Source: Paenalcaligenes sp021793095 (GTDB lineage Bacteria; Pseudomonadota; Gammaproteobacteria; Burkholderiales; Burkholderiaceae_B). Taken from it: a stretch of 8,493 nt of DNA. Location: contig DAHVQS010000070.1 in assembly GCA_027317645.1 (NCBI GenBank), forward strand, positions 1-8,493, written 5' to 3'. Shown one piece after another: positions 1 to 5,621 of the stretch (the stretch's first letter is position 1; each line of letters begins with the position of its first letter). Made by a program: the position numbers and the translations under genes. The notes beneath the pieces were generated by a model, which saw only the letters and a list, made by a program, of their open reading frames with translations, was not told the DNA's origin and did not search any database.

Positions 1-819
1 GATAGCGACGGATTGATTATTATTTTCTTTTAACAGCGTCGGCAGATCATCGCGCTCAAATAAATATAAAGGGGTGCGCGGGGCATAATGGGCTTTCAGG
101 CTGCCCGAGACGCGAGGGATGGGTGGATGGGCAGGCGCCGTCTGCGCAGCAGCAGTGGGCGCCCTCTGCTGCACAGGCTCACCCAGCACGCGCTCAATAT
201 CGCTTGCTTGGATATGGCCGGGGCGCAAAATACGCACCCCTGTATCTGGAGCGCTCACATCCACAATCGTGGACTCAATCCCCACCTGAGCCGCTGCACC
301 ATCCAATAAATAAATGGATGGATGGGGCAAATCGGCAAACTCATCATACACATGATCAGCATGCGTCGGAGATACCTGCCCAAATCGATTGGCCGAGGGG
401 GCAATGACCCCTGCACCGGGGCCATATATTTGCTCAAAGGCTTGCAGTAACTGTTGCGCCATCGGGTGTGCGGGGCAACGCACAGCCACCGTCTCTTGTC
501 CCCCCGTAATACGCAAAGAAACATCAGCGCGCCGCGGCAGAATTAAAGTTAGAGGACCAGGCCAAAAGTGCGCCATCAAACGCTCGGCCTGCTCATTAAG
601 CGTTGTTGTCCAAGCCAAGGCCGCGTCTACACCCGTCACATGCACAATAACCGGATGGTCGCCCGGACGACCTTTGGCCTGATACACCGCTGCAATCGCT
701 GCCTCATCACGGGCATTGGCCCCCAAGCCATAAACTGTCTCGGTGGGAAAGGCGACCAAGCGCCCTTGGGCCAACCAGTGGGCGGCCTCTTGAACATCAT
801 GTCCACGAATTACCGGCAT
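1..819 (-). CDS. sua5: L-threonylcarbamoyladenylate synthase, Sua5/YrdC/YwlC family (3' end beyond window)
   Basis: Cytoplasmic enzyme that makes threonylcarbamoyl-AMP from threonine, bicarbonate and ATP, the first step of t6A formation at position 37 of ANN-decoding tRNAs. 273 codons are visible without a stop, and the C-terminus lies off the left edge. The YrdC domain spans about residues 5-200, with PTETVYGLG at 25-33, the KGR motif (K49, R51) and APSAN at 140-144. After it come an Ala/Pro/Gln-rich linker (about 216-236), the Sua5-type connector GSLKAHYAP (239-247) and the start of the C-terminal Sua5 domain. That makes it the long Sua5 form rather than the short YrdC/TsaC form. The start is supported by AGGAG at 825-829, 5 nt upstream of the ATG. 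It lies 14 bp downstream of purK on the same strand and is presumably the last visible gene of the pur operon. The linker looks somewhat longer and lower in complexity than in relatives I remember. Family assignment is secure. Confidence 0.95.
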   Translation of the reverse strand, partial: MPVIRGHDVQEAAHWLAQGRLVAFPTETVYGLGANARDEAAIAAVYQAKGRPGDHPVIVHVTGVDAALAWTTTLNEQAERLMAHFWPGPLTLILPRRADVSLRITGGQETVAVRCPAHPMAQQLLQAFEQIYGPGAGVIAPSANRFGQVSPTHADHVYDEFADLPHPSIYLLDGAAAQVGIESTIVDVSAPDTGVRILRPGHIQASDIERVLGEPVQQRAPTAAAQTAPAHPPIPRVSGSLKAHYAPRTPLYLFERDDLPTLLKENNNQSVAI

Positions 820-833
820 GAGTGCTCCTACGG

Positions 834-2027
834 CTAGAGATCGATGCCCAGCACGGCAGCCGCTTGCTGGGCACGCTGCTCGGCCTGTTGGACCGTCTCC
901 CCCAATACGGTGAGGTGGCCCATTTTGCGACCCCGCCGAGGCTCGGCCTTGCCATAGAGGTGCAGAAACACCCCTTCAATCGCCTGCACGGCTGCCCAAT
1001 CGGGGGTATGCGGCTGCTCAGTCTCTGTGGCAGCGTCGGGGGCCGAGTCAAGGAACCAACTGTCTCCTAAGATGTTGACCATCACTGCAGGCTGTCTCAA
1101 CGTCGTTGCCCCCAGCGGCAGCCCAGCGAGCGCGCGCACCTGCTGCTCAAATTGAGAGCTCAGGCAGGCCTCGATGGTATGGTGCCCACTGTTATGCGGA
1201 CGCGGGGCAATTTCATTAGCCACCAATTGTCCGTCTGCCAACACAAAAAACTCTACGCACAGCACCCCCACATAGGCGGCGGCAGAGGCGATTTGCTGAG
1301 CCATTTGCTGTGCCTGAGCGTATAAAGGGTGCCCTTGCTCTTGAATACGAGAAACTGCCAAAATGCCCTCTCGATGCTCGTTGTGCGCAGGGTCAAAATA
1401 ACGCACCTGGCCATCTGCCCCACGCACCAGCACGACAGAAATCTCGTCCTCAAGGGGCAACTGTGCCTCGAGCACACACGGGACCTGCTGCAACGCTGCA
1501 AATGCTTGTTGCGCCGCTGAGATATCCGCAACGCGTACCTGTCCCTTGCCGTCGTAACCAAAGCGAGCTGTTTTTAAAATGCCAGGAAATAATTCGGCGC
1601 TGGCGTGTTCTAAATCACTGGCAGCCGTCACCTCTAAAAAAGGAGCCACTTGGGCGCCGGCTTGTTGGAGAAATCTTTTCTCTACGGCCCGGTCTTGTGT
1701 GAGCGCCACGGCATCAGCATCGGGCGCAACGCGTGTATATTGGCCGAGCAACTGCAGCGTGCGTGCAGGGACATTTTCAAACTCAGTGGTCACCGCAGCA
1801 CAGAGTTGCCCCATCTCTTGCAAAGCTTGCTCATCATCGTAGGCGGCACAAAAATGTTTGTGTGCGATCTGCCCCGTTGGGCTCTGGGGGTCAGGATCCA
1901 AGACTGCCACCTGATACCCCATGCGCTGCGCCGCCTGGCAAAACATCCGGCCTAACTGCCCGCCCCCAACCACTCCTAACCAGGCGGGCGGATACAAGGC
2001 ATCAAAGGCCGTCGTTGATTGACTCAT
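834..2027 (-). CDS. purK: N5-carboxyaminoimidazole ribonucleotide synthase (PurK)
   Basis: ATP-grasp enzyme of de novo purine synthesis. It carboxylates AIR with bicarbonate and ATP to give N5-CAIR, the substrate of PurE encoded just upstream. The product is 397 aa, a normal length. Visible features are the N-terminal nucleotide-fold motif GGGQLGRM (21-28), TEFENVP (81-87), an ATP-binding segment KTARFGYDGKGQ (152-163), the metal/ATP acidic motif NEIAPRPHNSGHH (271-283) and the C-terminal HLYGK (356-360) with RRGRKMGH (364-371). The frame stays open upstream to a TTG at 2090. I chose the ATG at 2027 because AGGA (2034-2037) sits 6 nt before it and because GVVGGGQ then falls at the usual distance from the N-terminus. 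The 69-bp gap after purE is large for an otherwise tight operon and could fold over this ribosome site. The sua5 start follows 14 bp after the stop. Confidence 0.96.
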   Translation of the reverse strand: MSQSTTAFDALYPPAWLGVVGGGQLGRMFCQAAQRMGYQVAVLDPDPQSPTGQIAHKHFCAAYDDEQALQEMGQLCAAVTTEFENVPARTLQLLGQYTRVAPDADAVALTQDRAVEKRFLQQAGAQVAPFLEVTAASDLEHASAELFPGILKTARFGYDGKGQVRVADISAAQQAFAALQQVPCVLEAQLPLEDEISVVLVRGADGQVRYFDPAHNEHREGILAVSRIQEQGHPLYAQAQQMAQQIASAAAYVGVLCVEFFVLADGQLVANEIAPRPHNSGHHTIEACLSSQFEQQVRALAGLPLGATTLRQPAVMVNILGDSWFLDSAPDAATETEQPHTPDWAAVQAIEGVFLHLYGKAEPRRGRKMGHLTVLGETVQQAEQRAQQAAAVLGIDL

Positions 2028-2032
2028 AACAA

Positions 2033-2065
2033 ATCCTGTGTGATTGAAAAATGATGGGGCAGGAT
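2033..2065 (-). promoter_or_regulatory. Possible hairpin covering the purK ribosome-binding site
   Basis: In the purE-purK spacer, on the minus-strand transcript, ATCCTG (2065-2060) is perfectly complementary to CAGGAT (2038-2033), which contains the purK Shine-Dalgarno AGGA. The stem is 6 bp with a 21-nt loop. A competing weak stem, GGGC with GCCC, overlaps the same upstream strand. The complementarity is directly visible. A regulatory role is inference, and a 6-bp match within about 70 nt could be chance. Confidence 0.25.
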
Positions 2066-2096
2066 CGCGCCCGTCACCATAATAAAACAACGGTAA

Positions 2097-2618
2097 TCAC
2101 TCTAAACGCATGGCCGCTGCCTTTTGCGTTTGAGCCGTCCGATACGCATGCCAAGCACGCTTAAGTGCTGGGTCATGAACAGCCAAATTAGCCACCAAAT
2201 GCAGGGCGGCATTCACCGCCCCAGCCTCACCAATCGCAAAGGTAGCCACTGGCACCCCCTTGGGCATTTGAACAATGGACCACAATGAATCCTCGCCATT
2301 CATATGGCGCGTTGGAATGGGCACCCCAAATACCGGGACCTCGGTCAACGCCGCCAACATCCCAGGTAAATGAGCTGCCCCGCCCGCCCCTGCAACAATA
2401 CCCGCCCAGCCGTGTTCGGTGGCGGTCTGACCAAACTCAACCATTTGGTGAGGCATGCGGTGCGCTGACACTACTTGGGCCCAATAAGGAATGCCAAAGT
2501 GCTCAAAAACCTCAGCCGCTTGACGCATGACAGGCCAATCACTATTGGACCCCATCACTAAAGCAACGCGGGCTTGGGCGATATCATCCACACGATGGGT
2601 AGCAGATAAATTGCTCAT
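2097..2618 (-). CDS. purE: N5-carboxyaminoimidazole ribonucleotide mutase (PurE, class I)
   Basis: Converts N5-CAIR to CAIR in de novo purine synthesis and acts directly after PurK. The product is 173 aa, slightly longer than the E. coli type because of about 16 extra N-terminal residues, as I recall for betaproteobacterial PurE. Motifs are MGSNSDW (22-28), SAHRMP (51-56, with His53 at the position of the catalytic histidine), GAGGAAHLPGM (77-87) and the substrate-binding stretch from DSLWSIVQMPKG (110-121) through ATFAIGEAGA. The presence of purK next door and these motifs indicate the bacterial class I mutase rather than a class II AIR carboxylase. The ATG is preceded by AGGAG (2625-2629) with a 6-nt spacer, inside the end of purC. 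Only 3 bp separate it from the purC stop, so translation of the two is probably coupled. Confidence 0.97.
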   Translation of the reverse strand: MSNLSATHRVDDIAQARVALVMGSNSDWPVMRQAAEVFEHFGIPYWAQVVSAHRMPHQMVEFGQTATEHGWAGIVAGAGGAAHLPGMLAALTEVPVFGVPIPTRHMNGEDSLWSIVQMPKGVPVATFAIGEAGAVNAALHLVANLAVHDPALKRAWHAYRTAQTQKAAAMRLE

Positions 2619-2621
2619 GGC

Positions 2622-3506
2622 TTACTCCTGGGTGAGGCGACGCAACGCCTCTTGGTATTTAGATGCCGTTTCCTGAATCACCTCAGCAGGGACCTGAGGT
2701 GCAGGGGCCGTTTTATCCCAAGGCTGTGCCTGCAACCAATCACGTAAGAACTGCTTATCAAAAGAGGGCGGATTAGCCCCCACCGCATAGGTATCAGCCA
2801 ACCAAAACCGTGAAGAATCTGGAGTTAATACCTCATCCATTAAGTGCAGCTGTCCGTCTTGATCGACCCCAAATTCAAATTTGGTATCGGCAATAATCAA
2901 CCCCTTGCGACGTGCGTAGCGGGCCGCCGTTTGATACAACCGCAGACTGATGTCTCGGATTTCTGTGGCGCGCTCAACCCCTAACGCCTCGACCATACGC
3001 TCAAAAGAAACATTTTCATCATGGTCGCCCACCTCGGCCTTGGCGGCAGGGGTGAAAATTGGCTCGGGCAAGGCCTCGGCCAAAGCCAAACCGGCGGGCA
3101 ACTCGATGCCACACACCTGACCTGTCTGCTGATAGTCTGCCCAACCGGAGCCCACCAAATATCCTCGTACCACCGCCTCGAACAAGATGGGCTGCAAGCG
3201 CTTGACCACCATGCCACGCCCTGCCACCTGTGCCTGCTCATCGGGCTGCACGACCGTGGCAGGATCAATGCCCGTAGCATGGTTGGGAATGAGTTCTTGG
3301 AGCTTGTCCAACCAAAACTCAGTCAATTGGGTGAGCACCTGACCTTTGCCCGGAATGGGCTCACCCAGGATCACATCAAAGGCTGAAATCCGATCGGTGG
3401 TCACGATGAGCAAAGTACGCTCATCCACCGCATACATATCACGCACCTTGCCTCGATGCAGCAATGGCAACGAATGCAATGTACTCTCATAAAGACCTTG
3501 TTGCAC
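2622..3506 (-). CDS. purC: Phosphoribosylaminoimidazole-succinocarboxamide synthase (SAICAR synthetase, PurC), GTG start
   Basis: Joins aspartate to CAIR using ATP to give SAICAR, the step after PurE. With the GTG start the product is 294 aa, the size expected for the long proteobacterial form (I recall about 293-296 aa). Motifs are LLHRGKVRDMY (15-25), SAFDVILGEPIPGKG (41-55), RGYLVGSGW (114-122), EPIFTPAAKAE (148-158), IADTKFEFG (205-213) and MDEVLTPDSSRFW (223-235). The frame is open upstream to a TTG at 3566, but the extra 20 residues are encoded by a terminator-like hairpin and U-tract and have no family counterpart. No in-frame ATG exists there, and AAGGA lies 9 nt before the GTG. It is the first gene of purC-purE-purK-sua5. 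Its transcription must pass, or begin within, a leader holding an intrinsic-terminator-like structure. Confidence 0.96.
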   Translation of the reverse strand: MQQGLYESTLHSLPLLHRGKVRDMYAVDERTLLIVTTDRISAFDVILGEPIPGKGQVLTQLTEFWLDKLQELIPNHATGIDPATVVQPDEQAQVAGRGMVVKRLQPILFEAVVRGYLVGSGWADYQQTGQVCGIELPAGLALAEALPEPIFTPAAKAEVGDHDENVSFERMVEALGVERATEIRDISLRLYQTAARYARRKGLIIADTKFEFGVDQDGQLHLMDEVLTPDSSRFWLADTYAVGANPPSFDKQFLRDWLQAQPWDKTAPAPQVPAEVIQETASKYQEALRRLTQE

Positions 3507-3515
3507 GGCAATGTT

Positions 3516-3520
3516 TCCTT
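3516..3520 (-). promoter_or_regulatory. Shine-Dalgarno of purC, supports the GTG start
   Basis: AAGGA on the minus strand with a 9-nt spacer to GTG at 3506. It decides the start because no ATG lies in frame upstream of the conserved N-terminal motif. An out-of-frame TTG lies in the spacer and cannot encode PurC. Confidence 0.7.
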
Positions 3521-3532
3521 TATTGGGCCTGC

Positions 3533-3573
3533 AAAAAATAAAAGTGGGCCTTGGCGCCACCGCCAAAACCCAC
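3533..3573 (-). terminator. Rho-independent terminator (end of fba) or purC leader attenuator
   Basis: Reading the minus strand, the stem is GTGGG, a 2-nt internal mismatch, TTGGCG, loop GTGG, CGCCAA, a 2-nt mismatch and CCCAC. It occupies 3573-3544 and is followed at once by TTTTATTTTTT (3543-3533). The 11 paired positions plus the U-tract make a textbook intrinsic terminator in the minus direction. No U-tract follows on the plus side. It lies 51 bp past the fba stop but ends only 26 nt before the purC start, which leaves no room for a separate purC promoter after it. It therefore either separates fba from purC leakily or acts as an attenuator in the purC leader. Confidence 0.8.
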
Positions 3574-3582
3574 TCAGTCCAT

Positions 3583-3607
3583 ATGCGCTTGATCTGGGCG
3601 CATTGTA
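3583..3607 (-). promoter_or_regulatory. Second hairpin and weak -10-like hexamer in the fba-purC spacer
   Basis: On the minus strand, TACAAT (3607-3602) matches the sigma70 -10 box at 5 of 6 positions, but I see no credible -35 at 16-18 bp spacing. A perfect 6-bp stem, ATGCGC (3603-3598) with GCGCAT (3588-3583) and a 9-nt loop, partly overlaps it and comes just before the terminator hairpin. If TACAAT is used, transcripts would begin near 3595 and carry an approximately 90-nt leader including the terminator. This is speculative. Confidence 0.25.
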
Positions 3608-3624
3608 TTCATGAGATGGGCACC

Positions 3625-4689
3625 TTATTGGACTTGTTGTGCTAACGCGCCTGAGCGGTATTGCTCGGCAATCTCGGTGAGGGGAATAGGTGTGATTTTA
3701 GAGGCATTGCCTGCAGAGCCAAACTGCTCGTAGCGGGCCTTGCAAATCGCCTTGGCCGCCTCACGCGCCTGTTTGAGATAGTCACGTGGGTCAAAAGCCG
3801 AGGGGTTTTCGTGCATGAAACGACGAATGGCAGCTGTCATGGCCAAGCGGATATCCGTATCGATGTTGACCTTGCGCACACCATACTTAATGGCCTCTTG
3901 GATCTCTTTAACAGGCACGCCGTAGGTTTCCTTCATCTCACCACCAAACTCACGGATTTCGTCCAATAGCTCTTGGGGCACGCTGGAGCTGCCGTGCATG
4001 ACCAGGTGCGTATTGGGAATGCGGGCGTGAATCTCTTTGACACGATCAATGGCCAAAATATCGCCGGTAGGCTCACGGGTAAATTTGTAGGCCCCATGGC
4101 TGGTACCAATGGCAATGGCCAACGCATCCAGCCCCGTCAAGCGTACAAACTCGGCCGCCTCATCAGGACTCGTCAACAGTTGTTCGCGGGTCAGCTTGCC
4201 CTCAAATCCGTGCCCATCCTCTTTGTCCCCCTGTAAAGTTTCTAGGGAGCCCAAGCAGCCCAGTTCACCCTCTACAGTAATCCCTAGGGGGTGAGCCAAC
4301 TCGACCACGGTACGGGTCACTTCGACGTTGTAGTCAAAATCCGAAACGGTACGCCCATCCTCGCGCAGTGAACCGTCCATCATGACACTGGTAAAGCCGA
4401 GATCAATAGCACTCTGACAAACGGCAGGTGACTGGCCGTGGTCCTGGTGCATGACCACAGGGATATGGGGGTAGGCTTTGACAGCCGACTCGATCAACCC
4501 CTTGAGAAAGGTCTCGCCCGCATAACGGCGCGCCCCTGCAGAAGCCTGCATGATGACCGGGCTGTCGGTCTCGTCAGCGGCCTCCATAATTGCTTGTACC
4601 TGCTCGAGATTATTGACATTAAAGGCGGGAATGCCATAGCCATGCTCTGCCGCATGGTCTAACAATTGTCGCATGGAAACCAAAGCCAT
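3625..4689 (-). CDS. fba: Fructose-bisphosphate aldolase, class II (Calvin-cycle-type subfamily)
   Basis: Zinc-dependent aldolase that reversibly splits fructose-1,6-bisphosphate into DHAP and glyceraldehyde-3-phosphate, in glycolysis and gluconeogenesis. The product is 354 aa, full length for the long class IIA-like group common in betaproteobacteria. Motifs are PAFNVNNLEQ (21-30), HQDHG (81-85, with catalytic Asp83 and zinc ligand His84), EGELGCLG (140-147), GTSHGAYKF (195-203, with His198 a zinc ligand), HGSSSVP (232-238, with His232 a zinc ligand) and the phosphate-binding KVNIDTDIR (273-281). The ATG is supported by AGGAG (4696-4700), spacer 6 nt. mog ends 53 bp upstream on the same strand with no terminator between them, so mog-fba co-transcription is likely. 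A terminator lies 51 bp past the stop. I see no RuBisCO or other Calvin-cycle gene here, so the subfamily name does not imply CO2 fixation. Confidence 0.96.
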   Translation of the reverse strand: MALVSMRQLLDHAAEHGYGIPAFNVNNLEQVQAIMEAADETDSPVIMQASAGARRYAGETFLKGLIESAVKAYPHIPVVMHQDHGQSPAVCQSAIDLGFTSVMMDGSLREDGRTVSDFDYNVEVTRTVVELAHPLGITVEGELGCLGSLETLQGDKEDGHGFEGKLTREQLLTSPDEAAEFVRLTGLDALAIAIGTSHGAYKFTREPTGDILAIDRVKEIHARIPNTHLVMHGSSSVPQELLDEIREFGGEMKETYGVPVKEIQEAIKYGVRKVNIDTDIRLAMTAAIRRFMHENPSAFDPRDYLKQAREAAKAICKARYEQFGSAGNASKITPIPLTEIAEQYRSGALAQQVQ

Positions 4690-4742
4690 TAGACTCTCCT
4701 AAAAATAAAAACTCTAATCCTGAAATTCAAAATGTATGGTGC

Positions 4743-5363
4743 TTATGAGCGTCGCGCCGATTTGGGCCTAAACGCACTGATGACCGACTCATGAGTCTCG
4801 GCATAGGGACCACCGATAAGATCGATGCAATAAGGCACGGCGGCAAACACCCCAGGCACCACCGTGTTGCCTTCCTTGTCCTTAACCCCGCCAAGCGTCT
4901 CTGCAATGGCCTTGGGTTGGCCTGGTAAATTAATAATCAAGGCCGCATGATCATCGGTTTCACGGATCACGGCTACCTGTCGTGACAAAATTGCCGTCGG
5001 CACAAAGTACAGGCTGATTTGGCGCATCTGTTCGCCAAAACCGGGCATTTCCTTGGTCGCCACCGCCAGTGTTGCCTCGGGGGTCACATCGCGTCGGGCG
5101 GGGCCGGTGCCACCGGTGGTGAGCACTAAATCACAGCCCACCTCATCAACCAACTCGGTCAATGCTGCACTGATTTGAGGCACCTCGTCTGCAATTAAAC
5201 GGGTCGCATACTGCGGCGATTGAATCAGCGCCTCGTCCAGCCATTGCTGGAGCGCCGGTATCCCCTCGTCTTGGTATTCTCCTTGAGTGGCGCGATCAGA
5301 AATAGACACCAACCCTACCAACAGTTGATCGGGATGTTGACGAACTAAACGCTTGGAAGTCAT
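4743..5363 (-). CDS. mog: Molybdopterin adenylyltransferase (MogA)
   Basis: Adenylylates molybdopterin with ATP in the late, cytoplasmic part of molybdenum cofactor synthesis, preparing it for molybdate insertion by MoeA. The product is 206 aa, against about 195 in E. coli. Motifs are VGLVSISDRA (16-25), ADE with Asp59 (equivalent to E. coli Asp49), LTTGGTGPARRDVTP (81-95, with Asp92 equivalent to E. coli Asp82), EMPGFGEQMRQ (105-115), SRQVAVIR (127-134), INLPGQPKAI (144-153) and the C-terminal AFRPKSARR. A short insertion relative to E. coli follows the AVIR segment (about 135-140). The ATG is chosen over an upstream in-frame TTG (5444) because AGGA (5371-5374) lies 7 nt before it and the extra residues resemble nothing conserved. 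No other molybdenum-cofactor gene is present, so the context with fba gives no functional hint. Confidence 0.95.
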   Translation of the reverse strand: MTSKRLVRQHPDQLLVGLVSISDRATQGEYQDEGIPALQQWLDEALIQSPQYATRLIADEVPQISAALTELVDEVGCDLVLTTGGTGPARRDVTPEATLAVATKEMPGFGEQMRQISLYFVPTAILSRQVAVIRETDDHAALIINLPGQPKAIAETLGGVKDKEGNTVVPGVFAAVPYCIDLIGGPYAETHESVISAFRPKSARRS

Positions 5364-5558
5364 GAAGTTATCCTGGTCAGAATGCAAATATATGTGTGTT
5401 ATCTGTTTACGTACTGTGCGGCGTACACGCAAATATGCCACCAAAGCACCTATTGTGCTGGGATGCCCCCTTCTATTCTACACTGTGTTAGCTAAGGGCC
5501 ACCAAACACAAAATGTACAAAATTACCCCACAACGTAATTAATTTAACGGCTAACTAG

Positions 5559-5564
5559 TATAAT
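5559..5564 (+). promoter_or_regulatory. Candidate -10 box for the MATE gene
   Basis: Exact TATAAT in an AT-rich stretch. The expected transcription start is about 5571, roughly 50 nt before the proposed ATG. The -35 position (around 5535-5541, TAATTA-like) is poor, so the promoter may need an activator, an UP-like AT tract or another element. Its location argues against translation from the in-frame TTG at 5568, which would lie upstream of the transcript start. Confidence 0.5.
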
Positions 5565-5570
5565 GCTTTG

Positions 5571-5610
5571 CGCCCAACTCTACAGCCCCATCCTGCCCAT
5601 CTGCCCACAA
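5571..5610 (+). promoter_or_regulatory. C-rich, G-poor leader of the MATE gene (possible Rho-loading segment)
   Basis: In these 40 nt I count 21 C and only 4 G, with many CC and TC steps and little chance of stable pairing. It occupies most of the predicted 5' untranslated leader. This composition is typical of Rho utilisation sites and contrasts with the G-containing coding sequence around it. A role in Rho-dependent attenuation or regulatory RNA binding is inference only. Confidence 0.3.
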
Positions 5611-5621
5611 CGCTGCTCGGA

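Larger units (their letters stand above)
5364..5621. other. Divergent intergenic region between mog and the MATE gene
   Basis: 258 bp, AT-richer than the flanking genes, between two divergently transcribed genes. It should hold promoters for both. On the plus strand a perfect TATAAT (5559-5564) faces the MATE gene. On the mog side I see only AT-rich stretches (for example TATATT near 5390) without a convincing -35. Small symmetric elements include ACAC-T-GTGT (5480-5488) and TTAGCTAA (5488-5495). GCCACCAAA occurs twice (5437-5445 and 5498-5506). No small gene with a good ribosome site is evident. Confidence 0.6.

Noticed and set aside
1310..1702. 130-codon plus-strand open frame opposite purK
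   Set aside because: It is antisense to conserved PurK motifs and has no family resemblance; other frames opposite purK are equally open because of codon bias.
2028..2090. N-terminal extension of PurK from TTG at 2090
   Set aside because: It has a rare start codon and no ribosome site, and the extra 21 residues are unlike PurK. The ATG at 2027 has a good AGGA and correct motif spacing.
3507..3566. N-terminal extension of PurC from TTG at 3566
   Set aside because: The added residues are translated from the terminator hairpin and U-tract. GTG at 3506 with AAGGA gives the expected family length.
4690..4725. TTGAAT-17-TATTTT on the minus strand as an fba promoter
   Set aside because: Both hexamers match only 4 of 6. 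The implied transcript start, near 4695, would fall inside the fba Shine-Dalgarno and remove it.
5364..5444. N-terminal extension of Mog from TTG at 5444
   Set aside because: It encodes an Arg-rich, unconserved stretch with a TTG start, whereas ATG at 5363 has AGGA at 7 nt and matches the usual Mog N-terminus.
5480..5495. LexA box or other known operator in front of the dinF-like gene
   Set aside because: I checked for CTGT-N8-ACAG and found no match. The short palindromes ACACTGTGT and TTAGCTAA do not fit a regulator I can name.
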